A DNA stretch of 64,000 bases from Coprococcus sp. (GCA_017935345.1 JAGBHU010000046.1:27334-91333); one strand, 5' to 3'; shown: positions 53,204 to 63,681, numbered from the stretch's first letter. The notes: generated from the sequence alone by a model not told the origin. Made by a program: numbers and translations.

Positions 53204-54451
53204 TTATGAACGATAATCTCCATTAATTTTTACATAATCATATGTCAAATCACAGCCCCATGCCTTTGCTTCTGAAGCACCCTGATTTAACTCTATCTGA
53301 ATATAAATCTCATCTGCACTTAAAACCGCTGCGGCCTGCTCCTCCGAAAAATCAATCCCTGCACCGTTTCTGCATACCGCCACAATACCCTTTTCCGATT
53401 TTAAATCCACATCTACTTTTCCAATATCAAATTCTGCCTCGGCATAGCCTATGGCACATAAAATACGTCCCCAATTGGCATCCTCCCCAAACATGGCACA
53501 TTTAAAAAGAGGAGAACGTATAACGCTTTTTGCAACAATAACAGCGGTTTCCTTATCCGGTGCGGAAGCTACGGTACATTCAAGCATTTTGCTTGCTCCT
53601 TCTCCATCACTCGCCAGCATCATCGTCATATTTTCCATTACAATATAAAGCGCCTGCTTGAAATTCTCATAATCGGCATTTTCCGTACAGATTTCATCGT
53701 TTCCTGCCAAGCCGTTTGCCATAACACTTACCATATCGTTCGTAGAGGTGTCTCCGTCAATACTCAGGCAGTTATACGTTACCTTTACAATATCACTTAA
53801 TGCCTTCTGTATCATAGCCGTGGAAATTGCCACATCTGTTGTTACAAAGTTCAGAGTTGTTGCCATATTCGGATGAATCATTCCGCTTCCCTTTGCCATA
53901 CCTCCCAAATGACAGGTTCTGCCGCCAAGCAGGAATTCCACAGCCACTTCTTTTTGTATGGTATCTGTCGTCATGATGGCATTTGCAGCCTTACCGTTTC
54001 CCGTTTCGGATAAGCCATCTGTAAGCTCCTGCATAAAAGCTTCAAATGGTTCAATAGGAAGCACCTGCCCGATTACACCTGTAGATGCATTGATTACAAG
54101 ACTTGTATCGATACCCAGACAGTCTGCCGCCAGCCTGGAAATTGTTTCTGCCTTTTCGATGCCGTCTGCATTGCAGGTATTGGCATTTTTAGAATTCACA
54201 ACCACAGCCTGCGCCTTGCCACCCGATTTCATAAGATGTTCTTTTGTAACTGTAATCGGCGCACCCTTTACCTTGTTTTGCGTATAAACAGCCGCCGCAT
54301 TACAGACTGCTTTGCTGTATATCATCCCTAAATCGTTTTTTTCCTTATCAGGGTTCAGCCCGCAGTTCAAGCCGTTTGCCAGAAACCCCTGTGCGGCACA
54401 GACACCACCCTCAATATAATTGTAGCCTTCGTATATTTTCTTTGTCATCAT
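53204..54451 (-). CDS. argJ: Bifunctional ornithine acetyltransferase / N-acetylglutamate synthase
   Basis: The 415-residue protein has the autoprocessing site GMAKGSGMIHPNMATTL, where the Thr becomes the new N-terminal nucleophile, and the ArgJ N-terminus (GGVCAAQGFLANGLNCGL). It recycles acetyl groups in arginine synthesis. No other arg gene is adjacent. It follows gltX by about 15 bases. Confidence 0.96.
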   Translation of the reverse strand: MMTKKIYEGYNYIEGGVCAAQGFLANGLNCGLNPDKEKNDLGMIYSKAVCNAAAVYTQNKVKGAPITVTKEHLMKSGGKAQAVVVNSKNANTCNADGIEKAETISRLAADCLGIDTSLVINASTGVIGQVLPIEPFEAFMQELTDGLSETGNGKAANAIMTTDTIQKEVAVEFLLGGRTCHLGGMAKGSGMIHPNMATTLNFVTTDVAISTAMIQKALSDIVKVTYNCLSIDGDTSTNDMVSVMANGLAGNDEICTENADYENFKQALYIVMENMTMMLASDGEGASKMLECTVASAPDKETAVIVAKSVIRSPLFKCAMFGEDANWGRILCAIGYAEAEFDIGKVDVDLKSEKGIVAVCRNGAGIDFSEEQAAAVLSADEIYIQIELNQGASEAKAWGCDLTYDYVKINGDYRS

Positions 54452-54466
54452 GCTATCTCCTCTTCA

Positions 54467-56116
54467 TTACCGTACCTCTTCCAGAAAGCGGTTCAGTCTT
54501 GCCTCCGTTCTGTCTTTGCCGATTACATTCATAATCGTAAATAAGTCCGGCGAATTCTTTTTACCTGTTACAGCCACTCTTACGATCGTACAGATATCTG
54601 TAATAGAACCTTTATAGCCATCAGGATTCTTTTTGTATTCCTTGACATTCGGACAATAACCAAGTTGCTCTCCCAGCAGTTTCATCTGTCCGAACCAGTT
54701 ATCGGAATCCAAAAACAAATCTTTCTGATATGCCTTTATAACCTCTTCAAGCTGCTCCTTCGTATACTTTTCGTCAAGCTCATAGGAAAGAGCCAGCTCT
54801 TCCTCCGGAACATAGAGATAGCCGAACAGCTCCGTTAAATCGGACCATTTCGCCACATCCTTACGGACTTTATTTCCTGATATCTTCCATAAATCAATCG
54901 TCTTCAAAAAGTCATCTTTCTTTGCCGATGCAAATTCATACAACTTCTTATTATAAATTTCCGCCCATACCAAAATCTTCTCATAACACTGCTCCGAGGT
55001 AAATGTGGAAACCATCTCTTTACTGACATCCGTAAGCTTCACCATATCAAATAAAGCACCTGATACCGGCATCTTGGAAAGTGACAAAGTGAAATCGTCT
55101 ATCGTTTTGTCCGGATTTGCCATATGCCATTCCTCATAATTGGAATTTGCAATCGTCATCAGATACTCCAAAACACTCTCCGACGGATAGCCCTGCTCCA
55201 GATAAAATCCAACGGCAGCCTCAGGGTCTTTCCGTTTGGACAACTTTCTCTTTCCGTTTCCTTCCGCCTTCATAATCGGTGAAATATGCACATACTCAGG
55301 AAGTTCAAATCCGCACAGCTCAAAAAGCTGCTTATGGAGCGGATAAGAGGCAAGCCACTCATCACCTCTGATGACAAGATTTGTTCTCATAAAATGGTCA
55401 TCTACTGCATGTGCAAAATGGTATGTCGGAATTCCGTCTGATTTCAACAATACAACATCCATGATATTTTCCGGCATATCAATATTTCCACGGATTGGGT
55501 CTGTATAGCGGACATACGCTCCTGCCGTTCCCGGCGACTTAAGCCTGACAACATATGGCATGCCTGCATGAATCTTCTCTTCAATCTCTTCATAGGTCAG
55601 GTTTCTCGCTACAGCGTATTTCCCATAATAGCCCAAATCCTCCTTCGCTTCCTCCTGCTTTCTTCTGATTTCATCCAGCTCCTCGGCAGTACAGAAACAA
55701 GGGTATGCAAGCCCCTTTTTCATCAATTCTTTTACACAAATCTGATAAATTTCTTTTCTCTCACTCTGCTTATACGGTGCGTAAATGGTTTCGCCGCCCG
55801 CAAAAGGGCCTTCATCAAACTCAAGGTCAAATTCCTTTAGCGATCTTATAATTTCACCTACGCCATCTTCTACCTCCCGCTTTTTATCCGTATCTTCTAT
55901 TCTGAGATAAAAAACGCCGCCGCTCTGCTTTGCTATCTTTCTGGAAATCATAGCTGCATATAATCCACCGATATGCATATAGCCTGTCGGACTTGGTGCA
56001 AATCTTGTAACTTTTGCCCCCTCCGGCAGTGTTCTCTCAGGGAATCGCTCTTCAAGCTCCGCTACTGTTCCTTTTATGTTTGGGAAAATTAATTCTGCCA
56101 ATTTACCGTAATCCAT
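54467..56116 (-). CDS. gltX: Glutamyl-tRNA synthetase
   Basis: The protein has 549 residues, longer than the usual 480-500. The class I motifs are RFAPSPTGYMHIGGLYAA (HIGH) and KRKLSKRKDPEA (KMSKS). An N-terminal extension of about 35 residues precedes the catalytic domain, which explains part of the extra length. It follows the GGDEF/EAL gene by seven bases. Confidence 0.95.
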   Translation of the reverse strand: MDYGKLAELIFPNIKGTVAELEERFPERTLPEGAKVTRFAPSPTGYMHIGGLYAAMISRKIAKQSGGVFYLRIEDTDKKREVEDGVGEIIRSLKEFDLEFDEGPFAGGETIYAPYKQSERKEIYQICVKELMKKGLAYPCFCTAEELDEIRRKQEEAKEDLGYYGKYAVARNLTYEEIEEKIHAGMPYVVRLKSPGTAGAYVRYTDPIRGNIDMPENIMDVVLLKSDGIPTYHFAHAVDDHFMRTNLVIRGDEWLASYPLHKQLFELCGFELPEYVHISPIMKAEGNGKRKLSKRKDPEAAVGFYLEQGYPSESVLEYLMTIANSNYEEWHMANPDKTIDDFTLSLSKMPVSGALFDMVKLTDVSKEMVSTFTSEQCYEKILVWAEIYNKKLYEFASAKKDDFLKTIDLWKISGNKVRKDVAKWSDLTELFGYLYVPEEELALSYELDEKYTKEQLEEVIKAYQKDLFLDSDNWFGQMKLLGEQLGYCPNVKEYKKNPDGYKGSITDICTIVRVAVTGKKNSPDLFTIMNVIGKDRTEARLNRFLEEVR

Positions 56117-56123
56117 GTTATTT

Positions 56124-59100
56124 TCACCTTTCTAAGTTTCCTTCCGCCAACTCGCAAATCTCTTTCTTTCGCTCTTCCGATAAAGGTATCGGCTCATAAA
56201 GCGGTTTACTGAGATAAAAGCCCTGCAATAAATCCACACCGCATTGTATGACAACCTTCATCTCGTCATATGTTTCAATACCTTCAGCAAGCACTATTAT
56301 ATTACTACGTTTTGCAATATTTACAATATCCTGTATGATACTGCTTCTGCTTGTGTCTTGATCACATCCGCTGATTAATAAATAATCAATTTTTATCAAA
56401 TCAGGCTGAAGCTCAAGCAGCGCATATTCACTGTTATAACCTGTTCCAAAATCATCCAATGCCAATATGCCGTCCCATCTTGATATCAATTCCTTTTTCT
56501 TGTTGATGAACTCATCATTGACCTGTTCACTTTCCAGTATTTCCAGCACAATATGCTGCAGGCACTCTCCACAGGTTTCTTCAAGATAGGCAACACTCTC
56601 GTCATCAATCATATTATTTGGTATGGTATTTAAAAATATCCTCGCTTCTCTTCCGATAGTTCCCTTATCTACCTGCCGCTTATATTCCTTCAGTCCATAA
56701 AGCCATGTCAGACGCTCCACTTCATTCAATTTCGCATCGGCTTTTGCAATACGCATAAATTCCTTCGGTGTATTCAACATCTCGGATACCGGACGCATCA
56801 GTGCTTCATAACCATATATTTCTCCCGTCTTTGCAGAAATAATACTCTGAAACGCATATCGGATACTGCCCTCATCAATAATACGATTCAGCTCCTCTAT
56901 TCCTGTCACAAGTACGGCATCATTTTGATATGCTTTTCTGTCAAACTCTCCGATATTTCCTTTTGTTGAATGCTTTATGGTATACATGGCAAAATCAGCA
57001 TATTTGATAAGCAAATCACTATCTGTTGCGTCCTGTGGATACCATGCAATACCGCCACTGGCACGCATCTTGTAACGTGACCCATCGGGAAGCACACAAT
57101 AGCTTTCACGCAGCTTCTCCTGCAGCCGGTTCTTGACATCACGTATTTCATCCTGACTATTATAGCCATAACAGAACAAAATAAATTCATCTCCGGACAA
57201 ACGTGCAACGATACATTTTCCTGACTCAAACAAACGAAAAACACCTGCCGCAGCTCTAATGTAATCATCTCCGAAATCATGTCCATATGTATCATTAACA
57301 TATTTCAGATTATCCAAATCAAACATAAAACACGCTGCTGTCTTGAGCCTTTCCTTTGCAGAGAACAATCTGCCAAGCTTATAATAAAATGCACGACGAT
57401 TTAAAAGTCCTGTAGTAATATCATAATCCCGTTCATATTCTATTTTCTTCATTTCCATAATTGCATCCGTGATATCCTGCGCAAGTCCGATCACCGAAGT
57501 TGAATCCCTGTACATATTTAAACGTACCCATTTTGACTCGTCCTTTTTTTCATCGGTGTATTCCAGTTTAATACTATCATTCTCTATATCATCATCCGTA
57601 AATATTCGACTGCTTTTTATCCGTTCCTTTGCATCTACCTGATGAATCATACTCCAGAACTGATCGGCTGACATTGTAATATCGCCTTCTCCCTGTATAT
57701 CGAAATCGAATAAATGGTTCAGGCTTTCTCCTACAAAGAACTTATCTTCCAATAAATCATACATGAAAACGCCTATACCGCTGCCTGCCATACTGATAAT
57801 CCGCGACAGACGGGAAGCATTCTCCATAACTCTAGCCTGCAAATCCCTTACCGATATGGCAAGCTCATCAATCTCAATAATACCGGAAGAAGCAAATTGC
57901 ACTAATTCTTTTGCATCTCTATTACTATTCAGTGTATGTATCATCTTTTTAACAGGAGAATTAATCATACCACTGATAATAATTGACAGGATAATACTGA
58001 CTATCAGCGAACAGATAAGCGACACCACAAGTGTTTTAATAATCGTCAGATATGCGCTGAGTACCTTTTCCCGGTCTGCAACGCTAATTAATACCCATCT
58101 CTGATACTTAAAGGGCGAACCCTTTTTATACAGATTAATATCCTGAATACTTCCGATACAGTCCGTTTTCGTAGAATCGGAAAAATTATACATATTATAT
58201 TTTCCCATTTTCCCCTGACTGATTTCTGTTCCGTCTTCTACCAGCCTTTTATAAGCCGGACCGGAATGCATTATCATACTGTATCTGCCATTGTCATCAT
58301 AATCAACGGCAATGATATAACAGGCACTTTCATTCATAAAATCCTTTGAAGGCATATTTTGCTGAACGGTTTTCTCCAAAAGACCGATTCCGACAACTCC
58401 ATATACACACCCGTCATCAGAAATCAACGGAATCGTATACTTAAAGCTTTCCTGTGCTGAACGTGATATTTTGGAGAATTTCGTCCAATGACCGAGCTGG
58501 TCAAGAGATAATTTAGGATTATTTTTTCCCGCTTCCATAGTCTCATAATAGAAATCAAAATCTTCCTTATTTGTCATATCAATATATAAAGACCACTCAT
58601 AATCAAGTGCAAGTCCCAAATTGCGCGAAATTTCCGAGCTTCCCATTTCAATAAAAATGTCACGATTATCTGAATTACTATTTTCATTTACATCCGTATC
58701 TCTAAGGTAAAGACCAGTTTTATTTTCAGAGCCGTTTTCATTATACAAACCGTCTGAATTAAGAATAATAAAGGCATCATTAATAGAGTCTTTCCGTATC
58801 AGTCCAATAAGACTATAGGCAGACTCTTTCACAATCTTCTTATCCAATTCCTTATCTGTGCCAATGTCAGCCGCTGTTTTCCCCTCTTTGACAAGGATTC
58901 CGGAAACAATAGCATTAATCTCCTCTACCGTATCCTTCGTATTCAGCATAGCCTGATTCAAGCTTCCCTCTACATAATTCTTCCTATTCTCAGTCTTTTC
59001 TGATATAGAATTGTAAGAATTCATCTTCAGATAAGAAAACTCACCGCTAACTACCAGAACGATTAAAAATATAAGCATTTGCAGAATAACCAGGCAAATC

Positions 59101-59174
59101 ATCGGAACAAAAATTTTCCTTAGAAGAGGTGCCCCACTCTTGGAAGACACCACCGTATGATTATTATTTTCCAT
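56124..59174 (-). CDS. Membrane sensor diguanylate cyclase/phosphodiesterase (Cache-PAS-like-GGDEF-EAL)
   Basis: The 1016-residue protein has a membrane segment at about 20-45, an extracytoplasmic dCache-like domain (50-365), a second membrane segment (375-400) and a HAMP-like linker. A PAS-like region (450-570) follows, then GGDEF with the motif LSGDEF (570-740) and EAL with YEALMRP, DDFGTGYNS and KIDYLLI (750-1010). Active-site residues for both c-di-GMP synthesis and breakdown seem present; SGDEF is a tolerated variant. Its gene starts 37 bases after a solute-binding lipoprotein gene, which may supply the ligand. Confidence 0.94.
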   Translation of the reverse strand: MENNNHTVVSSKSGAPLLRKIFVPMICLVILQMLIFLIVLVVSGEFSYLKMNSYNSISEKTENRKNYVEGSLNQAMLNTKDTVEEINAIVSGILVKEGKTAADIGTDKELDKKIVKESAYSLIGLIRKDSINDAFIILNSDGLYNENGSENKTGLYLRDTDVNENSNSDNRDIFIEMGSSEISRNLGLALDYEWSLYIDMTNKEDFDFYYETMEAGKNNPKLSLDQLGHWTKFSKISRSAQESFKYTIPLISDDGCVYGVVGIGLLEKTVQQNMPSKDFMNESACYIIAVDYDDNGRYSMIMHSGPAYKRLVEDGTEISQGKMGKYNMYNFSDSTKTDCIGSIQDINLYKKGSPFKYQRWVLISVADREKVLSAYLTIIKTLVVSLICSLIVSIILSIIISGMINSPVKKMIHTLNSNRDAKELVQFASSGIIEIDELAISVRDLQARVMENASRLSRIISMAGSGIGVFMYDLLEDKFFVGESLNHLFDFDIQGEGDITMSADQFWSMIHQVDAKERIKSSRIFTDDDIENDSIKLEYTDEKKDESKWVRLNMYRDSTSVIGLAQDITDAIMEMKKIEYERDYDITTGLLNRRAFYYKLGRLFSAKERLKTAACFMFDLDNLKYVNDTYGHDFGDDYIRAAAGVFRLFESGKCIVARLSGDEFILFCYGYNSQDEIRDVKNRLQEKLRESYCVLPDGSRYKMRASGGIAWYPQDATDSDLLIKYADFAMYTIKHSTKGNIGEFDRKAYQNDAVLVTGIEELNRIIDEGSIRYAFQSIISAKTGEIYGYEALMRPVSEMLNTPKEFMRIAKADAKLNEVERLTWLYGLKEYKRQVDKGTIGREARIFLNTIPNNMIDDESVAYLEETCGECLQHIVLEILESEQVNDEFINKKKELISRWDGILALDDFGTGYNSEYALLELQPDLIKIDYLLISGCDQDTSRSSIIQDIVNIAKRSNIIVLAEGIETYDEMKVVIQCGVDLLQGFYLSKPLYEPIPLSEERKKEICELAEGNLER

Positions 59175-59211
59175 TCCATCACTCCTGATGTAATCCTATA
59201 TAAAACTGATT

Positions 59212-60678
59212 CTATTCCAATACCGAAAGAAAACCGGTTTCAAAATCCGTATACCACTTATCAAATGCCGCATCATCAGTATACGATGCAAGCACCTTTT
59301 CTCTGTCCTCTCCTGCAGCAATTCTGCTCCATGCCTCTTCATAAGCTGCCACTGCCGTATCCTGCATTGTATTACCGATATAATCTCTAAGCTGTGCTGA
59401 CTTATCAAATGCAGGACTGGTATATAAATTACACGTATTGATTTCATTAATCGCCGTTTCAATCGTTCTTCTCATGGTATCATCAATCTCTAAACCTGTC
59501 TCGGCACTTACAGACTGAACCATCTCAAAATCATTTGCTGTCTTTTTTACAGGAAGATATCCTGAGTTAATGGAAAACTGAATATTACGCTCTGTCTCCG
59601 TAAACCATTTCAAGAATACGGCACTTGCATATTCTTCTTTTTCAGTTGATTTCACAACGGACATACCTGCCCCCTGCTGTACAACATAGGAATCACATCC
59701 TTCAAAGTCAGGAACAGGCAATACCACATTATCAATAGCATATGTATATTCATCATTGATTGTAACCTCAGTCGGATAATAAATTGCTCCCGAAGTCGAA
59801 CAAATCAAGGCAATAATCGAACCGATCTTGGCATCATCACTACGATATCTGTTTTCGGCGGTATAGTAACCCTTGACATAAGGGACATAATAATTATCCC
59901 ATAATCTTCGCATTGTTTCTTTATCAACGCCTGTTTTTACAGCTCCATCCGCATCCGTTTCAGAAAAAGCTACTCCTAACTGTTTCGCACCGATATTCAT
60001 ATAATTGGCAATGGAGTCCCTTCCAAAAAATGCCTTACCATCGTTTTTCACATCGGGCGTCAATCCATCTGTATAGTTATAGTAAAGCTCCGCAACCGCT
60101 GCAAGTCCTTCCCATGTAGACATATCCTCATATGATGCACCTGTCGCATCCGCAAATTTCTGCCAGTCAGTCTGATTAATCATCATAATCTCTGTACTCT
60201 TTGCAGTCGGAAAAATCTTGAGCGTCTTTCCGTTGTCAAAAGAACCCTCTTCAATATATTCATCTACATATTCTGCAAGCTCTTCGTCCGTAAAATATTT
60301 TTTCAAATCCGCCACATATCCAAGCTCATCTATAATATAAGCCGTCTCAGCATATGTTGCGAATATATCAGGCATATCTTCCGCCCCCGGGTCTTTTTCT
60401 GCCGAAGCCCTAATGCTGTCTGCCAGTTCATTAATGGAATTCTTTGAAATTGCTTCTACAATAATTCCCTTTTCCACACCAACCGTGTTGTTGAACTCCG
60501 CTACCATCTCATCGAACTGCGTCTGCTGCACACCGTTATAATAATGCCATATAATGATTGAAACCGGTGAGTCCTTATCCAGCAAATCCTCATATTGATT
60601 ACCCTTTTTGCAACCCGAAAGTGACATAAGCAACAATATTCCAACCAATAGAACACATATCAATTTACATTTTTTCAC
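59212..60678 (-). CDS. Orphan extracellular solute-binding lipoprotein
   Basis: I choose a GTG at 60678, eight bases after GGGAGGAG, giving 488 residues. It has a lipobox (LLMSLSGCKKG) and a family 1 binding-protein fold (VSIIIWHYYNGVQQTQFDEMVAEFNN; FLKWFTETERNIQFSINSGYLPVKK). No permease or ATPase genes are adjacent. It directly precedes a Cache-GGDEF-EAL gene, suggesting a sensory rather than a transport role. Confidence 0.9.
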   Translation of the reverse strand: MKKCKLICVLLVGILLLMSLSGCKKGNQYEDLLDKDSPVSIIIWHYYNGVQQTQFDEMVAEFNNTVGVEKGIIVEAISKNSINELADSIRASAEKDPGAEDMPDIFATYAETAYIIDELGYVADLKKYFTDEELAEYVDEYIEEGSFDNGKTLKIFPTAKSTEIMMINQTDWQKFADATGASYEDMSTWEGLAAVAELYYNYTDGLTPDVKNDGKAFFGRDSIANYMNIGAKQLGVAFSETDADGAVKTGVDKETMRRLWDNYYVPYVKGYYTAENRYRSDDAKIGSIIALICSTSGAIYYPTEVTINDEYTYAIDNVVLPVPDFEGCDSYVVQQGAGMSVVKSTEKEEYASAVFLKWFTETERNIQFSINSGYLPVKKTANDFEMVQSVSAETGLEIDDTMRRTIETAINEINTCNLYTSPAFDKSAQLRDYIGNTMQDTAVAAYEEAWSRIAAGEDREKVLASYTDDAAFDKWYTDFETGFLSVLE

Positions 60679-60750
60679 GCTATTTGCTCCTCCCATTTTA
60701 CAGTTAACAACTACTGTTAATTTTAATGTAAAACAGAGGCTTTGTAAAGA

Positions 60751-61725
60751 CTAATCTCTATAAAGGAGATAGCTGTACATATCAGCATATTCATGTTTAT
60801 TCTGTTTGATAAAATCGATGGCTTCCCTTGGATGCTGATTAAGCATACCTGTTAACATATAAGGTACGTCATAACCCCATACGGCATCTCCCTTTGCCTT
60901 CAGTGGAATCATATATTTTTCTATAAATTTCAGTATATGATATAAATTATATTTTGGATTACGAAGGAAGCCAAGAAGCAACTCAAGTGCACAGTTACCT
61001 GCCCCTCTTCCCATACAGCTTACAGTCGCATCCAGCATAGATGCACCGTTTATCATCGCTTCTACGGTATTTGCATAAGCAAGCTTCATATTGTCATGGG
61101 CATGAATACCAATCTTCTTGCCATATTTCTCTCCAACAGCAACATACTTTTCCGTAAGCTTTTTAATCTGTTCCGGATATAATGAGCCATAGCTGTCTAC
61201 AATATAAATTCCGTCAACATTGCTTTTCCCAAGCATTTCAAGAGCCACATCGATATCAGATTCCTGGTCCTTTGATATCGCCATGATATTACAGGTTGTC
61301 TCATATCCCTTGGCATGAGCATCCTCTATCATCTCAATGGCCGCGGGCATCGTATTAATATATGTGGCAACTCTTATCAAATCTATAACACTTTCTGATT
61401 TGTCCAAGATATCCTTCTTGTAATCGCATCGTCCCACATCTGCCATAACGGATATTTTAAGGTCTGTATTATTTTCTCCGACTATACTCCTGATATCTGC
61501 CTCATCACAGAACTTCCATTTTCCGAATTTATTTATATCAAACATTTCCTTGGAAGCCTTATAGCCGAACTCCATATAATCTACCCCTGCTTTGAGATTC
61601 GCTTCATAAAGGGCTCTTACAAACTCATCGGTAAAATAAAAATCATTAACCAGTCCCCCGTCACGAATTGTTGCATCCAGTACCTGTATGTCAGGTCTGT
61701 AGGTAATCATATCTCCGCCTATCAT
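60751..61725 (-). CDS. DmpG-like DRE-TIM aldolase
   Basis: From the ATG at 61725 (AAGGAGG eight bases upstream) the protein has 324 residues. The metal/catalytic segments are LDATIRDGG, IGIHAHDNMKLAYAN and SCMGRGAGNCALELLL, as in 4-hydroxy-2-oxovalerate aldolases and pyruvate carboxyltransferases. A DmpF-type dehydrogenase partner is not seen. The C-terminus lacks the DmpG communication region. Reaction is uncertain, probably aldol cleavage or condensation of a 2-oxo acid. Confidence 0.85.
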   Translation of the reverse strand: MIGGDMITYRPDIQVLDATIRDGGLVNDFYFTDEFVRALYEANLKAGVDYMEFGYKASKEMFDINKFGKWKFCDEADIRSIVGENNTDLKISVMADVGRCDYKKDILDKSESVIDLIRVATYINTMPAAIEMIEDAHAKGYETTCNIMAISKDQESDIDVALEMLGKSNVDGIYIVDSYGSLYPEQIKKLTEKYVAVGEKYGKKIGIHAHDNMKLAYANTVEAMINGASMLDATVSCMGRGAGNCALELLLGFLRNPKYNLYHILKFIEKYMIPLKAKGDAVWGYDVPYMLTGMLNQHPREAIDFIKQNKHEYADMYSYLLYRD

Positions 61726-61772
61726 AATTTCTTCCTCCTTCATTTTTATATTTGTATTATGATATTATATTT

Positions 61773-61859
61773 GCTAAACACGCCACGCTATTTTACACTT
61801 TAACGCGTTGGTGTGAGTTAGCATGTTCTATAGTATACCATAGCCTTTCATATTTGCAA
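61773..61859 (-). promoter_or_regulatory. Aldolase promoter and leader dyad
   Basis: The minus promoter is TTGCAA (61854-61859), 16 bp, TATACT (61832-61837). Downstream, within the leader, a 50-base imperfect inverted repeat (GCTAA...TTAGC, 61773-61822) could be an operator or RNA hairpin. The rest up to 61973 is AT-rich and should hold the promoter of the next, divergent gene. Confidence 0.6.
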
Positions 61860-61973
61860 GTGTTTTCATTGAAATAATTGAAATAACGTGATACTATCAA
61901 ATAGGCTGTTTATTACAATAATATGTAATGTTCAGTACGAATTCGAATCAAAATATTTAGGAGTATCGCAATT

Positions 61974-62561
61974 ATGCAGCTTGCAGACAAAAGTATTAAA
62001 GTAGAAGAAAATCTGGTTTACGGCGGAGACAAATTTGACAGAAGCTCTGAACACTCACACGGAGACCTGCTTGCCTTGATAGATTTTAAACGAAGCAGAA
62101 TCAAACTTCATAAGGCTGAATTTCAAGGAACAATCAATGCAATGGAAAAAAATACCAAACTTTCAGGAGCTGCCATTTCAATTACTGTCGGATTTATTAT
62201 CCTATTAATTTGTCTTTTCTTTTGGGCTACTTCAAGCGGTCCATTTGGTATTGCGTTCTGCGGCATCTGCGTTATCGGTGTATTCTGTCTGATACGATCA
62301 GAAATCATCAATATTATAAAATATCTGATCCATACGAAAGGTATTTGTATGGAATATGCTGAAAAACATAATATCATACCCGCAGGCAAAGCACTTATTT
62401 ACTGTGCACAAGTAATGGCACACCTTAACATCTGCGAACAGGAAATTGAAAAAATAGAAACTGCCATAAATAGCGGCACAGATGTTGATATGGATGATTT
62501 GTACAACAAGCTTTCAGCGATTGACGTTGAGCCAAAAACAATTTATGAAACAACATTATAA
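61974..62561 (+). CDS. Two-pass membrane protein of unknown function
   Basis: The 195-residue product has a soluble N-terminal 75 residues, two adjacent membrane segments (AAISITVGFIILLICLFFWAT and GIAFCGICVIGVFCLI), and a soluble helical C-terminus with acidic residues. No family was recognised. It starts after AGGAG and precedes the methyltransferase gene by 20 bases, so they may be co-transcribed. Confidence 0.75.
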   Translation: MQLADKSIKVEENLVYGGDKFDRSSEHSHGDLLALIDFKRSRIKLHKAEFQGTINAMEKNTKLSGAAISITVGFIILLICLFFWATSSGPFGIAFCGICVIGVFCLIRSEIINIIKYLIHTKGICMEYAEKHNIIPAGKALIYCAQVMAHLNICEQEIEKIETAINSGTDVDMDDLYNKLSAIDVEPKTIYETTL

Positions 62562-62581
62562 ATAGCAGCAAGGAGAACATT

Positions 62582-63445
62582 ATGTGGATTGCAGACGGTT
62601 GGAAGGACTATGAAATCATTGATTGCTCTGATGGAGAAAAGCTGGAGCGATGGGGCAAATATATATTACTGCGTCCTGACCCTCAGGTGCTCTGGAGCAC
62701 ACCAAAGAAAAACAAAAACTGGAATAAACTTAACGGACACTATCACCGCAGTAATAAAGGCGGCGGTGAATGGGAATTTTTCAATCTGCCGCAGCAGTGG
62801 TCCATTAACTATAGAGATTTAACCTTTAACCTTAAGCCATTCAGTTTTAAGCATACAGGGCTTTTCCCTGAACAGGCCGCTAACTGGGACTGGTTTCAGG
62901 AGCTGATTCAGAAATCACCAAAAAAGAATATTAAAATACTGAACCTGTTTGCTTATACAGGAGGTGCCACATGTGCGGCAGCAAAGGCAGGAGCCGCAGT
63001 TACACATGTCGATGCCTCTAAGGGGATGGTAACATGGGCAAAGGAAAATGCCGTATCCTCAGGACTTGCCGACGCCCCTATCCGATGGATTGTCGATGAC
63101 TGTGTAAAATTTGTAGAACGGGAAATCAGACGTGGCAATCAATATGATGCCATCATCATGGACCCTCCATCTTATGGCAGAGGCCCCAAAGGAGAGATTT
63201 GGAAAATAGAAGAAAAAATACATCCATTTATCAAGCTGTGCAGCCAGATATTATGTGACGAACCACTTTTCTTCCTTGTAAATTCATATACAACAGGTTT
63301 GCAGCCGGCAGTGCTGACATATATGATTTCTACAGAAATTAAAGCACGCTTCGGTGGAACCGTTGTTTCAGACGAAATAGGTCTGCCTTGTACCGAATCC
63401 GGTCTTGTGCTTCCCTGCGGCGCATCGGGAAGATGGCAGAACTAA
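62582..63445 (+). CDS. Class I SAM-dependent RNA methyltransferase (RlmI/RlmK-like)
   Basis: The 287-residue enzyme has SAM motif I LNLFAYTGGATCAAAKAG, THVDASKGMVTWAKENA, and the catalytic DPPSYGRGPKGEIW. These are hallmarks of the COG1092 rRNA methyltransferases. The PUA domain of RlmI is absent, so the exact rRNA target is uncertain. It is followed by a strong terminator. Confidence 0.9.
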   Translation: MWIADGWKDYEIIDCSDGEKLERWGKYILLRPDPQVLWSTPKKNKNWNKLNGHYHRSNKGGGEWEFFNLPQQWSINYRDLTFNLKPFSFKHTGLFPEQAANWDWFQELIQKSPKKNIKILNLFAYTGGATCAAAKAGAAVTHVDASKGMVTWAKENAVSSGLADAPIRWIVDDCVKFVEREIRRGNQYDAIIMDPPSYGRGPKGEIWKIEEKIHPFIKLCSQILCDEPLFFLVNSYTTGLQPAVLTYMISTEIKARFGGTVVSDEIGLPCTESGLVLPCGASGRWQN

Positions 63446-63505
63446 AGAGGATGGCCTCGAACTATCATTTTAAAAACAATAGTTCAGGGTCATCCTCTTT
63501 AGTTT
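63444..63505 (+). terminator. Terminator after the methyltransferase gene
   Basis: AAAGAGGATG...GAACTAT pairs with ATAGTTC...CATCCTCTTT with small mismatches, followed by AGTTTTAT. The gap from here to 63714 is AT-rich and holds one 7-5-7 dyad at 63682-63700. Confidence 0.85.
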
Positions 63506-63681
63506 TATAATAATCGCAGGTCACAAATATGATATAACACTTTTTCTATATATTCATCAATATTATAATCCATCATTATCAGGTTTTATGATATGAATGC
63601 TATTTATAGAAATAACATATGCCAAGGGAAAACGATAAATTGACGATTATTTGTACATTAACGCAAATGTGTTTTAGCATT

